Shown piece by piece: positions 48,335-56,974 of a stretch of DNA of 64,000 nucleotides. The translations under genes were made by a program, and so were the position numbers. The notes under the pieces are model-generated. The model was given only the letters and a program-made list of their open reading frames with translations, made no database searches and had not been told where the DNA came from. The DNA is from Bacillota bacterium (GTDB lineage Bacteria > Bacillota > Clostridia > Ch29): positions 172,479-236,478 of the forward strand of contig JABVCK010000027.1 of NCBI GenBank assembly GCA_013540605.1. The letters run 5' to 3'. Position 1 is the first letter of the stretch; every line of letters starts with the position of its first letter.

Positions 48335-51217
48335 TTAATAATCAGGTTTATATATTTCTACTTTCCCTTCCCTGTCTATCACATAAATAACAGCATTGAT
48401 CCTATTAGCTTTCAGTTGCTGCATTAAAACATCAACATTGATTTTATTGCCATTTATTTCAAATATGAATAATTCTAGCGTATATTCTCTAGTAGTCGAA
48501 ATATCGATAATTGGCCTTAAATTATCTACTAATACGGTTTTTTCGTTTACATCTATGCAGTCTGTACTGGCTGTTTGGGAAGGTATATACTCCAGCCCGT
48601 TATTTTCATCAATATAATTAGGCGGATCTGGCTCTTCTACCGCCAGAAAATCAAATTTGAAAGTCCCAAACAGATTTTTGTATTCATTATCCACGACAAA
48701 AGTAAATTCTGCCCTGTCCTCTTTAAAGTTCCTGGCTGCTATACTGATATATTCCGATAAGTTTTCATCGTTCTTCGTAACCCACATACCCGAATGCGCT
48801 CCATCGTTACTGAAATCACCATCACCGTTATAATCATACGAAACAAGCAGCTTGCTTTGATCTGTGTCGATTTTATCATCCGGGCTGGTGTAGTTGATGA
48901 CTACATCAAAAACCACCTTTAATAAATTGTTTGGGTCACGATATACTATGGCATTCGGTATATTGACGCCAACAACCGGTGAAAGCTCAGACTGTACATA
49001 AACATTCTTTTCCGCATAGTCACTTTCCCGCATCTCATTGACTACCTTGTATTTGATCCTATACCAACCTTCTTTATCAATCCTGATATCCTGCATTTGC
49101 CTACCCCTGAATACAACTCTGCCGTCAATTATTTCTTTCCCCATTCCTTTTACGTAGTCATTTCTCGATATATCTATCTCCCCGTTTAAATCTGCCAACG
49201 GTTCCACAACAAACATTGTATTGGGATTTTCAAACAGAATAGGGTATTTGCTTTGTAATTCAGGACCGGTTTTGTCTATTGACAGAGAACCGTCAAGCGA
49301 TATTTTTTTATACATTTTTGTATGCCCTGTAATATTAAAATCCGCAGTGGGTTTTGTCGATAAGAACTCAACGCTTCGAGTTGTGCTGCTCGTATCGCTT
49401 GTAAGCGAGAAAAACCCGTCCCCCGATAATTTTACAATATAAACGCCCGCTTCCCGCATCGTGAATTTGTCATTAGAATTCAGTATTAAATCTGCGTAAT
49501 AATCCTCTTCATCACGTCGTATTTGCCATTGTTTATTGTCAGCCCCTTTTGACTTATCAATTACTTGTGCATATTCTCCTTCATATAGTACGTCCGGAAC
49601 AATACTGAAATCTAAAACGGCAAACTTATAAAATTCTTTCCTGTCGAGAGCTTCATTATTTAAAATGTTTGTAGCGTATTGGGTAACGGTAAATGCCCCG
49701 GTTGTGAAACGTGCATCAAGGTCAACCCATTCAGGGGCTTTCCCTTCGCCTGAAATCAGTATTTCTCCATTCTGGTTTTTGATATCCCAATAAGTGTATA
49801 TAGTGTTGAATATATTTTCGATTTCTTCGTCCAGATGATTCTCTACCGTAATGCCTAACCGCTCCTCTTGACTATCATCCAGTATAAGCTCAATATCCGG
49901 GTATGGATTAATTACCTCGAAACTTCTGCTGCTTTCAGAGCTTTCTTGATTGTTTTGGTCTACTACTATAACTCTGATCCTGTATTCCTGTCCCGCATTG
50001 CCTTCAAATTTAAACTCCCTGTCTGTTTGAATTTTATTGCTTATAATGGTTTCCCATTCATGGTCGCCAATGCTTCTGTCAATCGAAACAATAGAATGCT
50101 TATACGGTGCATCTACAGGGCTTTCATAGCTCCATGCAATAGTATTTTGGTAATCTCCACTGCTTGTTATCTCTATCGGGTATACAGGTTCAGGAACAAT
50201 GATACTGGTTGTGGGAGGTCTGGCAGGCGGGCTTATTTCGGTAAACCTTAATCCTACCTTCGCTTTCTCCGACCATTTGCCTTTATACTTCACCATCAAT
50301 GATACTGTATACATAACTTTTTGTGTCTCGATAATCGAAGGCGGGTTTTTATATGCGACATTATCAGTAGTATAAACCGTACCTCCGATATTCCAATACC
50401 ATTGTTCTATGTTATTGTCTATGTTTGCATCGTTTAAGTCCCTGGCCCAACCCTCCAAGCTGACAGGCACTCCCAACGGTGCATCAAACCATTTTATCCC
50501 TTGTTCACTGTTTGCCGTTACGCTATCCATTTGCTGTAACGATATAACATAACTTGCCCTTATGTGTGCAATAGCTTCACAGTTCGGGTCAGGGTCAGGC
50601 GCATCAGGGTCATCGGGCGGGTCTAACAACCCGTGGTCTATCTCCCACTGTTCGGGATCTTCTATATATGCATTGTCCGTAAACACCGCCACAAAGCAGG
50701 CGTAAGTCCTGTAAACATCATTACCCATATTTTGGGCTGTGCTTGTTCCCCGCAGTTCAAGGCCAACATAAGGGATTATGGTTGTGCCGGATTGCCCTAA
50801 ATAGTCAGCCACGTCAAATATCCGCATGTCATAGGCATAATATTGGTTAATTCTCTGCAAAGTGTCCCATATTTGCCACTCGTTTATTTTTGAATCGTCT
50901 CTTGGGTCCCAATCAAATTTATATGCGTACAGTGCCGTTAATTGATGTGTACTCGGGATGGTAATCGGGGTAAAAACGATATTTACCCTCTGCCCTTCCG
51001 GATCGGAACTCCCAAGTTCATAAACGCCACCAAAATATGACTGGTACCTGTAGATGCCGTCCCCACCCTTCCAGTATTCAAAATACCCTTCAATAAAAAC
51101 ATGCCTGTGAGGGGAAGGCTCTGCCCCCGCAACGTTATATGAGGGCAGAGCCAATATGATCATCACCAGTACCAGAATTATGCTGATTGTCTTTTGGTTT
51201 TTCCATGATTTAATCAT
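48335..51217 (-). CDS. Large secreted surface protein (about 960 aa) with Ig/Fn3-like modules
   Basis: Start ATG 51217 (AAAGGTGG upstream). Signal peptide over the first 34 or so residues (SIILVLVMIILALPSYNVAGAEP). Repeated Fn3/Ig-like beta modules follow, including 'YQNTIAWSYESPVDAPYKHSIVSIDRS' and 'GQEYRIRVIVVDQNNQESSESS'. A Pro/Asp-rich spacer (DPPDDPDAPDPDPN) lies near 205-218. No catalytic motif. It ends 27 bases before the 1281-residue gene and starts 18 bases after the SLH gene, so the three form an operon of surface proteins. Confidence 0.75.
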   Translation of the reverse strand: MIKSWKNQKTISIILVLVMIILALPSYNVAGAEPSPHRHVFIEGYFEYWKGGDGIYRYQSYFGGVYELGSSDPEGQRVNIVFTPITIPSTHQLTALYAYKFDWDPRDDSKINEWQIWDTLQRINQYYAYDMRIFDVADYLGQSGTTIIPYVGLELRGTSTAQNMGNDVYRTYACFVAVFTDNAYIEDPEQWEIDHGLLDPPDDPDAPDPDPNCEAIAHIRASYVISLQQMDSVTANSEQGIKWFDAPLGVPVSLEGWARDLNDANIDNNIEQWYWNIGGTVYTTDNVAYKNPPSIIETQKVMYTVSLMVKYKGKWSEKAKVGLRFTEISPPARPPTTSIIVPEPVYPIEITSSGDYQNTIAWSYESPVDAPYKHSIVSIDRSIGDHEWETIISNKIQTDREFKFEGNAGQEYRIRVIVVDQNNQESSESSRSFEVINPYPDIELILDDSQEERLGITVENHLDEEIENIFNTIYTYWDIKNQNGEILISGEGKAPEWVDLDARFTTGAFTVTQYATNILNNEALDRKEFYKFAVLDFSIVPDVLYEGEYAQVIDKSKGADNKQWQIRRDEEDYYADLILNSNDKFTMREAGVYIVKLSGDGFFSLTSDTSSTTRSVEFLSTKPTADFNITGHTKMYKKISLDGSLSIDKTGPELQSKYPILFENPNTMFVVEPLADLNGEIDISRNDYVKGMGKEIIDGRVVFRGRQMQDIRIDKEGWYRIKYKVVNEMRESDYAEKNVYVQSELSPVVGVNIPNAIVYRDPNNLLKVVFDVVINYTSPDDKIDTDQSKLLVSYDYNGDGDFSNDGAHSGMWVTKNDENLSEYISIAARNFKEDRAEFTFVVDNEYKNLFGTFKFDFLAVEEPDPPNYIDENNGLEYIPSQTASTDCIDVNEKTVLVDNLRPIIDISTTREYTLELFIFEINGNKINVDVLMQQLKANRINAVIYVIDREGKVEIYKPDY

Positions 51218-51235
51218 ATAAACCACCTTTTTTAT

Positions 51236-52516
51236 CTAATCTATCTTTATCTTTAGCACGTCGGACTTATAGGGCTTACCTTCATGTCCAGTATAGTACA
51301 GCAATACCGTCTTTACTTTGTCCGCATCTTCGGAGCTTAACATGTACATAAGCGTTACCTTGCCGGAATCCCTTAGAGTCCCAATCTGATACTTTGATAC
51401 GGGCAAGTTTGGATAGTTCTCCAGCGCTTTTTTGTTCATTGGGTCATTGAGTTGATTCCCTGCTATATACAATGCGGTCTTTTTAACAATCAAATTATTG
51501 TTTTTGTCAAGAAATACTGCGGTATAGCAGGCTGGATCTCTTTCATCCAACAATTCTCCTTCGACAATAAACAGGTCTACGGGCCTGCCCAGACCCCAAT
51601 AAAAAGCGTTCGTTCCCTTTATGAAGGTATCTTCATATGCGTCAAACCTGTAGCTTTCCAGTTTCAGCCCTTCGTATTTCAAGGGCAGCAGTTTTTTGTC
51701 GACCTCTATAATGTCTTTGGGGTGGTATGTTCCATCGTAGTTTACCAAAATCCTTTCATCTATTACCAATCTATCTTCGATGTCAGCCAGCCCTTCTTCT
51801 TCAAAGGATTTGCCCGGTAATTTGTTTGCGTCCACAAGCCCGTCCCCGTTCCTATACTGCTCCATTTCTTCTTCTATGCCTGTCAGGTAGTCGAGGGCGT
51901 TTATAACCATAGTGCTTGCTTCCGCTCTGGTGGCTTCGCCGTAGGGCTTGAAGGTCAGGTCGGGGTATCCGTTTATGATCCCGTTGTCGCTTGCTATGAT
52001 GATGTAGCCCCTGTCCTGCGATGGAATATCATTATTGTCAACAAATTTTGTATTATCTCCCGCCATACCTTCTGCCTGTTCGACCATGCCTACCGCCCGG
52101 ACTATCATCTTCGCCATTTCAAGGCGTGTGATGTTTTTATCGGGCATATAAGAAGCTCCGTACTCCGATTTGTCGATTACGCCTGCTTCTACCAGTGTGT
52201 GTACCTCATTTTTAGCCCAGTGGTTGCTGGTATCGTCAAACGAGTTGCCGATCACTTCATCATATTTAAAAGCCTTTCTGATAATGGTACTGAATTCCGC
52301 TCTGGTGATTGTATTGTCCGGCTTGAACGTGCCGTCACCGTAACCGTTTATGACGCCAAGTCCCACAAGTTTACCTACGGTTACATCGCCCCAATGGCTG
52401 CCCATGTCGGTAAACCGACCGCCTATGCCCGTATCGGCCAAAACCTGCGAAGGCCCCGCAACGCTTATTAACAACATTACCGTTACCATTACAGCAATAT
52501 ACCTATGCTTTTTCAC
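51236..52516 (-). CDS. S-layer homology (SLH) domain protein
   Basis: 426 residues from GTG 52516, chosen for GAGGAGG 7 bases upstream. Signal peptide to about residue 28. Three SLH repeats at about 34-82 (FTDMGSHWGDVTVGKLVGLG), 93-141 and 157-207, with INGYPDLTFKPYGEATRAE in the third. SLH modules bind pyruvylated wall polymer, so this protein is wall-attached. The C-terminal 215 residues are a module of unknown type that may hold the two downstream secreted proteins or the pilus. Confidence 0.9.
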   Translation of the reverse strand: MKKHRYIAVMVTVMLLISVAGPSQVLADTGIGGRFTDMGSHWGDVTVGKLVGLGVINGYGDGTFKPDNTITRAEFSTIIRKAFKYDEVIGNSFDDTSNHWAKNEVHTLVEAGVIDKSEYGASYMPDKNITRLEMAKMIVRAVGMVEQAEGMAGDNTKFVDNNDIPSQDRGYIIIASDNGIINGYPDLTFKPYGEATRAEASTMVINALDYLTGIEEEMEQYRNGDGLVDANKLPGKSFEEEGLADIEDRLVIDERILVNYDGTYHPKDIIEVDKKLLPLKYEGLKLESYRFDAYEDTFIKGTNAFYWGLGRPVDLFIVEGELLDERDPACYTAVFLDKNNNLIVKKTALYIAGNQLNDPMNKKALENYPNLPVSKYQIGTLRDSGKVTLMYMLSSEDADKVKTVLLYYTGHEGKPYKSDVLKIKID

Positions 52517-52594
52517 ACTAATTCCTCCTCGCATACATATTTTACCTATACATATTGTACCACATGACAGCAGTGCAATAGCAAATATAGCCAG

Positions 52595-53056
52595 TTATAT
52601 ATGTTTACACCGGGAACCTACAGACGAACATACTAACATTAAAGGATATATGATAAATGATGCTGCTATGAAATAAACAACAATTTCAAAAGCAATCATG
52701 AAAATACATTTGATTGTATACCCTCCTGAAAACAATGGAGGCCATGTAATAAACGTTGATAAAGGAAAGATAAAAGCAACCAATAAAAAACATATTAAAA
52801 TAAGCTCCCGTCTCTTGTTTACAACTTCTGCCATAATTACCCCTAACCCCATAAATATAAAGGTTAAACCTATCCATGCAAGCCAAAGTTTAGCTCCAGC
52901 TATATCGTTATAGTGAATTCCATCTACTAGGTTTGGGTTTATAATTACCAAAAGGAAATTCTTTAAAGATATAGAATTTGTAATATATAGAATACCGAAA
53001 TCTATTATAAAAAATATCGTACCCAGGTTTGCGCAGCATACAAAAAAGTCCATGGC
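52595..53056 (-). CDS. Four-helix membrane protein of unknown function
   Basis: 153 residues from ATG 53056; the frame is open further upstream, but that part is antisense to the divergent gene at 53093. Four hydrophobic segments (for example 'LWLAWIGLTFIFMGLGVIMAEVV' and 'CIFMIAFEIVVYFIAASFIIYPLMLV'). The ribosome binding site is weak (CAGGTT). No family recognised. Confidence 0.5.
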   Translation of the reverse strand, partial: AMDFFVCCANLGTIFFIIDFGILYITNSISLKNFLLVIINPNLVDGIHYNDIAGAKLWLAWIGLTFIFMGLGVIMAEVVNKRRELILICFLLVAFIFPLSTFITWPPLFSGGYTIKCIFMIAFEIVVYFIAASFIIYPLMLVCSSVGSRCKHI

Positions 53057-53092
53057 TTGTAATAACCTGCGGGATAAAGGAAGCGGTTTCGA

Positions 53093-53692
53093 TTGAAAAC
53101 TTTTTATAGAATTTGGTCCACCTTCAGATATGGTTTTGATTTTATCAGGTATGTTTTTGGTTTTACCGGAACAATCTTTTTTATAGCATCCGTGCTTATT
53201 ATCCGCCACATTAGTATTGTTACTATACGCATTATACTTGCCCTTGGTATGGTATATATTCTTTATGTATGGAAGTTTCCAGCAATAAGCAGATACTTCC
53301 TTTTTATCCAAACTTCTATTAATGAGTTTCATATTTATAAACGCCACCTTCCGTCAATAAGACTATTTGCAACCAAAAAACCTTTTATCGCAGTAAGAAT
53401 CCTTTATAGAGACTTAGTCGAACAGGCTGCCCTTAAAGCAATTTCCAGAACCGAACCCGGCAGCAAAATAGTTCTTGAAACCCACCTTCTGAACGATAAA
53501 GTATTGAACCGCTTGCCCGATGGTTTCGAGATTGCAGAATACGACTCTTCCTTTATAAAAAGGTTTTCTGCCAAGATTTGCGCCAAAGCCGCATCCTTGG
53601 TACGCCCGGTTTCCTGCAAGAAACAATATCCTGTAAATACAGACAAAAACAAATGGTATCGTATTACCATAAAAAATATCTCCACCCTCTGA
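53093..53692 (+). CDS. Membrane-anchored hypothetical protein, opposite strand within the Tad block
   Basis: 199 residues from TTG 53093 after AAAGGAAG. Two N-terminal membrane helices (GFTGTIFFIASVLII, IRIILALGMVYILYVW), then a basic cytosolic domain of about 140 residues ('GSKIVLETHLLNDKVLNRLPDGFEIAEYD'). It is the only plus-strand gene in the Tad/surface block and is followed by its own terminator. Unknown family. Confidence 0.6.
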   Translation: MKTFYRIWSTFRYGFDFIRYVFGFTGTIFFIASVLIIRHISIVTIRIILALGMVYILYVWKFPAISRYFLFIQTSINEFHIYKRHLPSIRLFATKKPFIAVRILYRDLVEQAALKAISRTEPGSKIVLETHLLNDKVLNRLPDGFEIAEYDSSFIKRFSAKICAKAASLVRPVSCKKQYPVNTDKNKWYRITIKNISTL

Positions 53693-53718
53693 AATAAGAG
53701 GGCGAAGATATTATTAAT
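53676..53718 (+). terminator. Terminator of the 53093 gene
   Basis: ATCTCCACCCTCT-GAAATA-AGAGGGCGAAGAT followed by ATTATTAAT; the stop codon lies inside the stem. Confidence 0.7.
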
Positions 53719-54235
53719 CATATACGCTTGTCAGCTGCGAACCTGACAGCTTATCCACCACAAGCGTTTTCCTTATCAGCATCCCCCGTACCGTAAACTC
53801 CACCACTGCAATTACGGAGGGATGTTCTATCGAATACGCCCTCCCCAGGGTGGTCGATACGTAGCTGGAGGGATAGTCGTTCTCCACTGCCAGTTCCTTA
53901 ATCTCCGGCCTGCCGGAAAGTATGCTGCCCGGCAAGGGCTCCAGGGTGGTTTCGTCCAGCCCCAGGTTGTGTGCAAGCACCGCCCTGAAATTATCCTGTG
54001 CCGCATCTGGGTCTATCAGGAATACCCCGTCCGCCATCCCGTCGCCCTCTCTGACCGCAAGGGCCCCCGCCAGGGTTGCCCTGTTCATTGCATGCTTCAC
54101 CTGCTTCGACTTTATATACAGGTTTGCAAAGTCGAATACCAGAGCGGTAACGCCGGCAAAGGTAAAGACCAGTATTATGAGCCATATGTAAACGTTGCCC
54201 CCGTTGCTTTTCAATGTTTCCCTTATCCTTACCAT
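53714..54235 (-). CDS. TadG/TadE-like pseudopilin or minor pilus protein
   Basis: 173 residues. The N-terminus 'SNGGNVYIWLIILVFTFAGVTALVFDFANLYIKSKQVKHAMNRATLAGAL' is a hydrophobic pseudopilin helix followed by the amphipathic segment typical of TadG/TadE. The rest is an extracytoplasmic domain rich in beta strands. It overlaps the preceding TadE-like gene by 7 bases. Likely part of the Tad pilus base or tip. Confidence 0.78.
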   Translation of the reverse strand: MVRIRETLKSNGGNVYIWLIILVFTFAGVTALVFDFANLYIKSKQVKHAMNRATLAGALAVREGDGMADGVFLIDPDAAQDNFRAVLAHNLGLDETTLEPLPGSILSGRPEIKELAVENDYPSSYVSTTLGRAYSIEHPSVIAVVEFTVRGMLIRKTLVVDKLSGSQLTSVYD

Positions 54236-54684
54236 TTTTCGCTCATCCCCGTGACCCTGGCCCCTATATAGAATCTCTGCTCGCTTATGCCCGGCGCCAT
54301 GACCCTGTTAATGTAATAAAACGGGTGCGGCGACCTGTACAGTACCGTAATGCCCATCTCCCGCCCCCTGGGCACGTACGTCTCGTCGCTGCCGTCAAAG
54401 GCCTCCTCCGGCGTTACCTCAATCTCAAGCTTTTCCCTCTCAAACCCCATACCGCTCAACCCATCTACCAGTTCCGCCTTCAGTTCCGCCGTGAACTGTC
54501 CCTCCAAAAGCGCGCGGTCAAACTTCGTGTTAATCAGGTTTACCATATCGTTCCTCCTCATGAAATACGCCCCGCCCAGCACCAGGTACATGAAAAACCA
54601 CAGGAGGAAGGGGGCCACCACTACATACCCCACCACAGACGACCCCCTCTCGTCTTTCAACGTATAAACCAGCCGCCCTTTCAT
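54229..54684 (-). CDS. TadE-like (DUF4320-like) pseudopilin
   Basis: 151 residues from ATG 54684 (GGAAGGCGG upstream). The leader ends 'KDERGSSVVGYVVVAPFLLWFFMYLVLGG', a G-X4-x-Y type cleavage site for the A24 peptidase followed by a single membrane helix. The C-terminal domain (about 45-151) is soluble. It lies between the pilin genes and the TadG-like gene. Confidence 0.8.
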   Translation of the reverse strand: MKGRLVYTLKDERGSSVVGYVVVAPFLLWFFMYLVLGGAYFMRRNDMVNLINTKFDRALLEGQFTAELKAELVDGLSGMGFEREKLEIEVTPEEAFDGSDETYVPRGREMGITVLYRSPHPFYYINRVMAPGISEQRFYIGARVTGMSEKW

Positions 54685-54700
54685 GCCGCCTTCCGCCCCG

Positions 54701-54886
54701 TTATTCCAGTATCTCGTCCAGGTCGTCCATCCTGTCAATGGACGTATTGGCCTTCTCGCTTATCTTGTTGTTCAGTCCGGGCAGGGCAACTACCGCTATT
54801 ATGGCCACTATGGCAATTATGATTATGAACTGGAATATCTCCGAACCCCTGTTGTCCTTCAATATTTTCCTGATTTTTTCAAGCAT
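54701..54886 (-). CDS. Flp-type pilin (variant cleavage motif)
   Basis: 61 residues. 'MLEKIRKILKDNRG' is a short basic leader, and cleavage after the Gly gives SEIFQFIIIIAIVAIIAVVAL, where QF replaces the usual EY of the Flp motif. The mature part is a single hydrophobic helix with a short charged tail, the expected size of a major or minor Flp pilin. A strong GAGGAAT-type site precedes the ATG. Confidence 0.82.
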   Translation of the reverse strand: MLEKIRKILKDNRGSEIFQFIIIIAIVAIIAVVALPGLNNKISEKANTSIDRMDDLDEILE

Positions 54887-54924
54887 CTTGATTCCTCCTC
54901 AAAATTTGTTGTTGATTGAATTAT

Positions 54925-55098
54925 TTACTCATCTTCAATTTCCGTCAGCGTGTCGCAGCTGTTGTACTGCCGTGCTGTAATGCCGGCCCTGTTTTCGATT
55001 GCGCTCTTCAGTCCGGGAATTATCCCCGCTGCCAATATGGCGGCCACAGCTACGATTATCATATATTCCACTATGCCGTTTCCCCTGTCGTCCAGCAC
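54925..55098 (-). CDS. Flp-type pilin
   Basis: 57 residues from GTG 55098, with AAAGGGGG 9 bases upstream. Leader 'MLDDRG', then NGIVEYMIIVAVAAILAAGI, a perfect G-X4-E-Y Flp cleavage site, and 'IPGLKSAIENRAGITARQYNSC' at the end. It lies 14 bases after tadC. Too short for most gene callers; the best candidate for the major pilin. Confidence 0.85.
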   Translation of the reverse strand: MLDDRGNGIVEYMIIVAVAAILAAGIIPGLKSAIENRAGITARQYNSCDTLTEIEDE

Positions 55099-55112
55099 CG
55101 TTGCCACCCCCT

Positions 55113-56027
55113 TTAAATGGGTACCATGTCGAGCAGTTTTACCGAGTACACGAACCACGGGTATCCGCCCACCATCAGGAAGGCCAATAGCGGAAATATC
55201 ATCAGCAGAACGCCCACTATGCTCTTCCTGGCGTTTCTCTCCCTCCGGTTTATCCTGTTCAGTTCCTTCCCCAGCATCCTGTGCCCCTCCAGGTACCTCA
55301 GGGCTACCTCCCTGTCGCTGTCCAGAGCTTGCCGCAGCGCTATGCATATCTTTTCAAAGTTGGGATGTCCGGTTTCGCATTTCAGCCGCTCAAGTGTACC
55401 CTCCGGGTCCGCCGAGTAACCGTTTACCGCGGCCTCCAGCGGTGCCCTGTACACTTTCGCCCGCTCGTACAGGGACAACAGTATCTGCTTCACGCTTTTC
55501 CCCGCCTTCAGCATCATTATGGTGTAGGTCTGCAGCATAACCGTTTCCCTGTAACCCCTGGCGTTGCGGTAAGAGATCAGCAGCTTCAGGGCTCCGTACG
55601 GCAGCCTGTGAAAAATCAGGGCTATTGCAAGGTACAAAACCCATTCCTGTCCGCCTATCCGCATGCTGACATGCGCCAGAGCCGGGTTCCCCACCTTTTC
55701 GGCTATCGCCCTCAGCTTGTCCATATGCGCCAGGCTGTTCAGCGCGTTGGTGTACCTGGCCGCTATTGCCAGGATAACCGCCGCCGCCGGCAGCAGGTAT
55801 GTAACGGTCTGAAACCCCTCCGGGCTCATACCGCCACCAGCCTGTTTCAGCCTTGCTTTCAGGTTCTTATACGTCCGGCTGCCCGGTTTCGAATGCAACA
55901 GCCTGACATGCCTGTTGCTTCCCAGACCCTCGATTTGCTTCAGCAAGCCCCTTCTTATCCTCCTCCTTCTTTTGCCCGCAAAAAGGTCCCACAGGACCAG
56001 GGCCAGCGATACCGCCGCAAAAATCAT
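55113..56027 (-). CDS. tadC: TadC-like inner-membrane platform protein
   Basis: 304 residues from ATG 56027; an ATT at 56042 closer to GGGGGGAAGG is another possible start. One N-terminal membrane segment, then the T2SSF domain with 'VMLQTYTIMMLKAGKSVKQILLSLYERA' and a C-terminal helix pair (SIVGVLLMIFPLLAFLMVGG). It forms the membrane platform with TadB and is driven by CpaF. It lies 32 bases after tadB. Confidence 0.87.
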   Translation of the reverse strand: MIFAAVSLALVLWDLFAGKRRRRIRRGLLKQIEGLGSNRHVRLLHSKPGSRTYKNLKARLKQAGGGMSPEGFQTVTYLLPAAAVILAIAARYTNALNSLAHMDKLRAIAEKVGNPALAHVSMRIGGQEWVLYLAIALIFHRLPYGALKLLISYRNARGYRETVMLQTYTIMMLKAGKSVKQILLSLYERAKVYRAPLEAAVNGYSADPEGTLERLKCETGHPNFEKICIALRQALDSDREVALRYLEGHRMLGKELNRINRRERNARKSIVGVLLMIFPLLAFLMVGGYPWFVYSVKLLDMVPI

Positions 56028-56059
56028 ATATACCGGTTTAATGGTCCTTCCCCCCTTCC

Positions 56060-56974
56060 CTATATGCGTTCCATGACCGTCATAACGCTTATGCCCAGCA
56101 CTATGACCACCACCCACACAAACACGATTACATTGCCGGCGGGCGTGTAAAAGTACAGGTCCCCTGCTATCGGATTGAACATGATGTTCAGTATGAAGGC
56201 AAGGGCAGTGCTGGCGGTTATGACTATGAACAGCATCCTGTTCGTGCTTAATTCGGTCTTCGTTTCTTCCTCGTTCTTCAGGTCGTCGTTCATCAGCTCG
56301 TTGAGGAACAGCAGTTCTTCGCTTATGTCCCCCGCCCCTTCGTAGCTCGTCAGGAGAAGCTCCGAAAAGGCGTACGCCCATACATAATCAAGGCTCTCCG
56401 CAAATTCCCGTATGGGTCTCCGGTAATCGTGGCTGCCCGACAGCTGCCTTGCCATCCTCTCGAAAACCGCACCTATTGCCGGGTCCATCCTCCTGTAGGA
56501 TTCGTTTATGGCGGCCTTAATGTTTTTATGGGACATATAGCTGTCAATGAACAGCTGCAGGGCTGCCGGAAGCTTTTTCCTCACAGCCGCCAGCCTGATG
56601 TTCAGCCATGCGTCAAAAACATACAGGACCGTGTATCCCGCCAGCACAGACAGCAGCAGGGCTGTATACCACATGGCGAAAAGGTTGAAAAACACAAGGG
56701 CGGACATAACGCCGGCGGCAGCCGCGGCCAGCATCACCCACAAGGCCACCGCTTCATTCTCGCGGTAAGACCCGGAATTTATCACCGACAGCTTCCCGGC
56801 CAGCCTTGTCTTGAGCCCGTTCAACGCATCATACCTGCATACCAGCTTCCCGAACCTGCGTATTAACCCCGTGTCCGGCCTGACCGACCACTTCCTTCTG
56901 ATGCGGGGCCTTTTCCTGAGCCTGTCGTAGAGTACCGGCACGCCTGCCAGGGACAGAATTATCAGGTATTTCAA
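56060..56974 (-). CDS. tadB: TadB-like inner-membrane platform protein
   Basis: 304 residues from TTG 56974. The start overlaps the cpaF stop in the four bases TTGA (56971-56974), with GGAGG upstream, so translation is coupled. Membrane segments at the N-terminus, at about 76-120 and at the C-terminus flank the T2SSF domain ('LQLFIDSYMSHKNIKAAINESYRRM', 'EGAGDISEELLFLNELM'). Confidence 0.88.
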   Translation of the reverse strand: MKYLIILSLAGVPVLYDRLRKRPRIRRKWSVRPDTGLIRRFGKLVCRYDALNGLKTRLAGKLSVINSGSYRENEAVALWVMLAAAAAGVMSALVFFNLFAMWYTALLLSVLAGYTVLYVFDAWLNIRLAAVRKKLPAALQLFIDSYMSHKNIKAAINESYRRMDPAIGAVFERMARQLSGSHDYRRPIREFAESLDYVWAYAFSELLLTSYEGAGDISEELLFLNELMNDDLKNEEETKTELSTNRMLFIVITASTALAFILNIMFNPIAGDLYFYTPAGNVIVFVWVVVIVLGISVMTVMERI

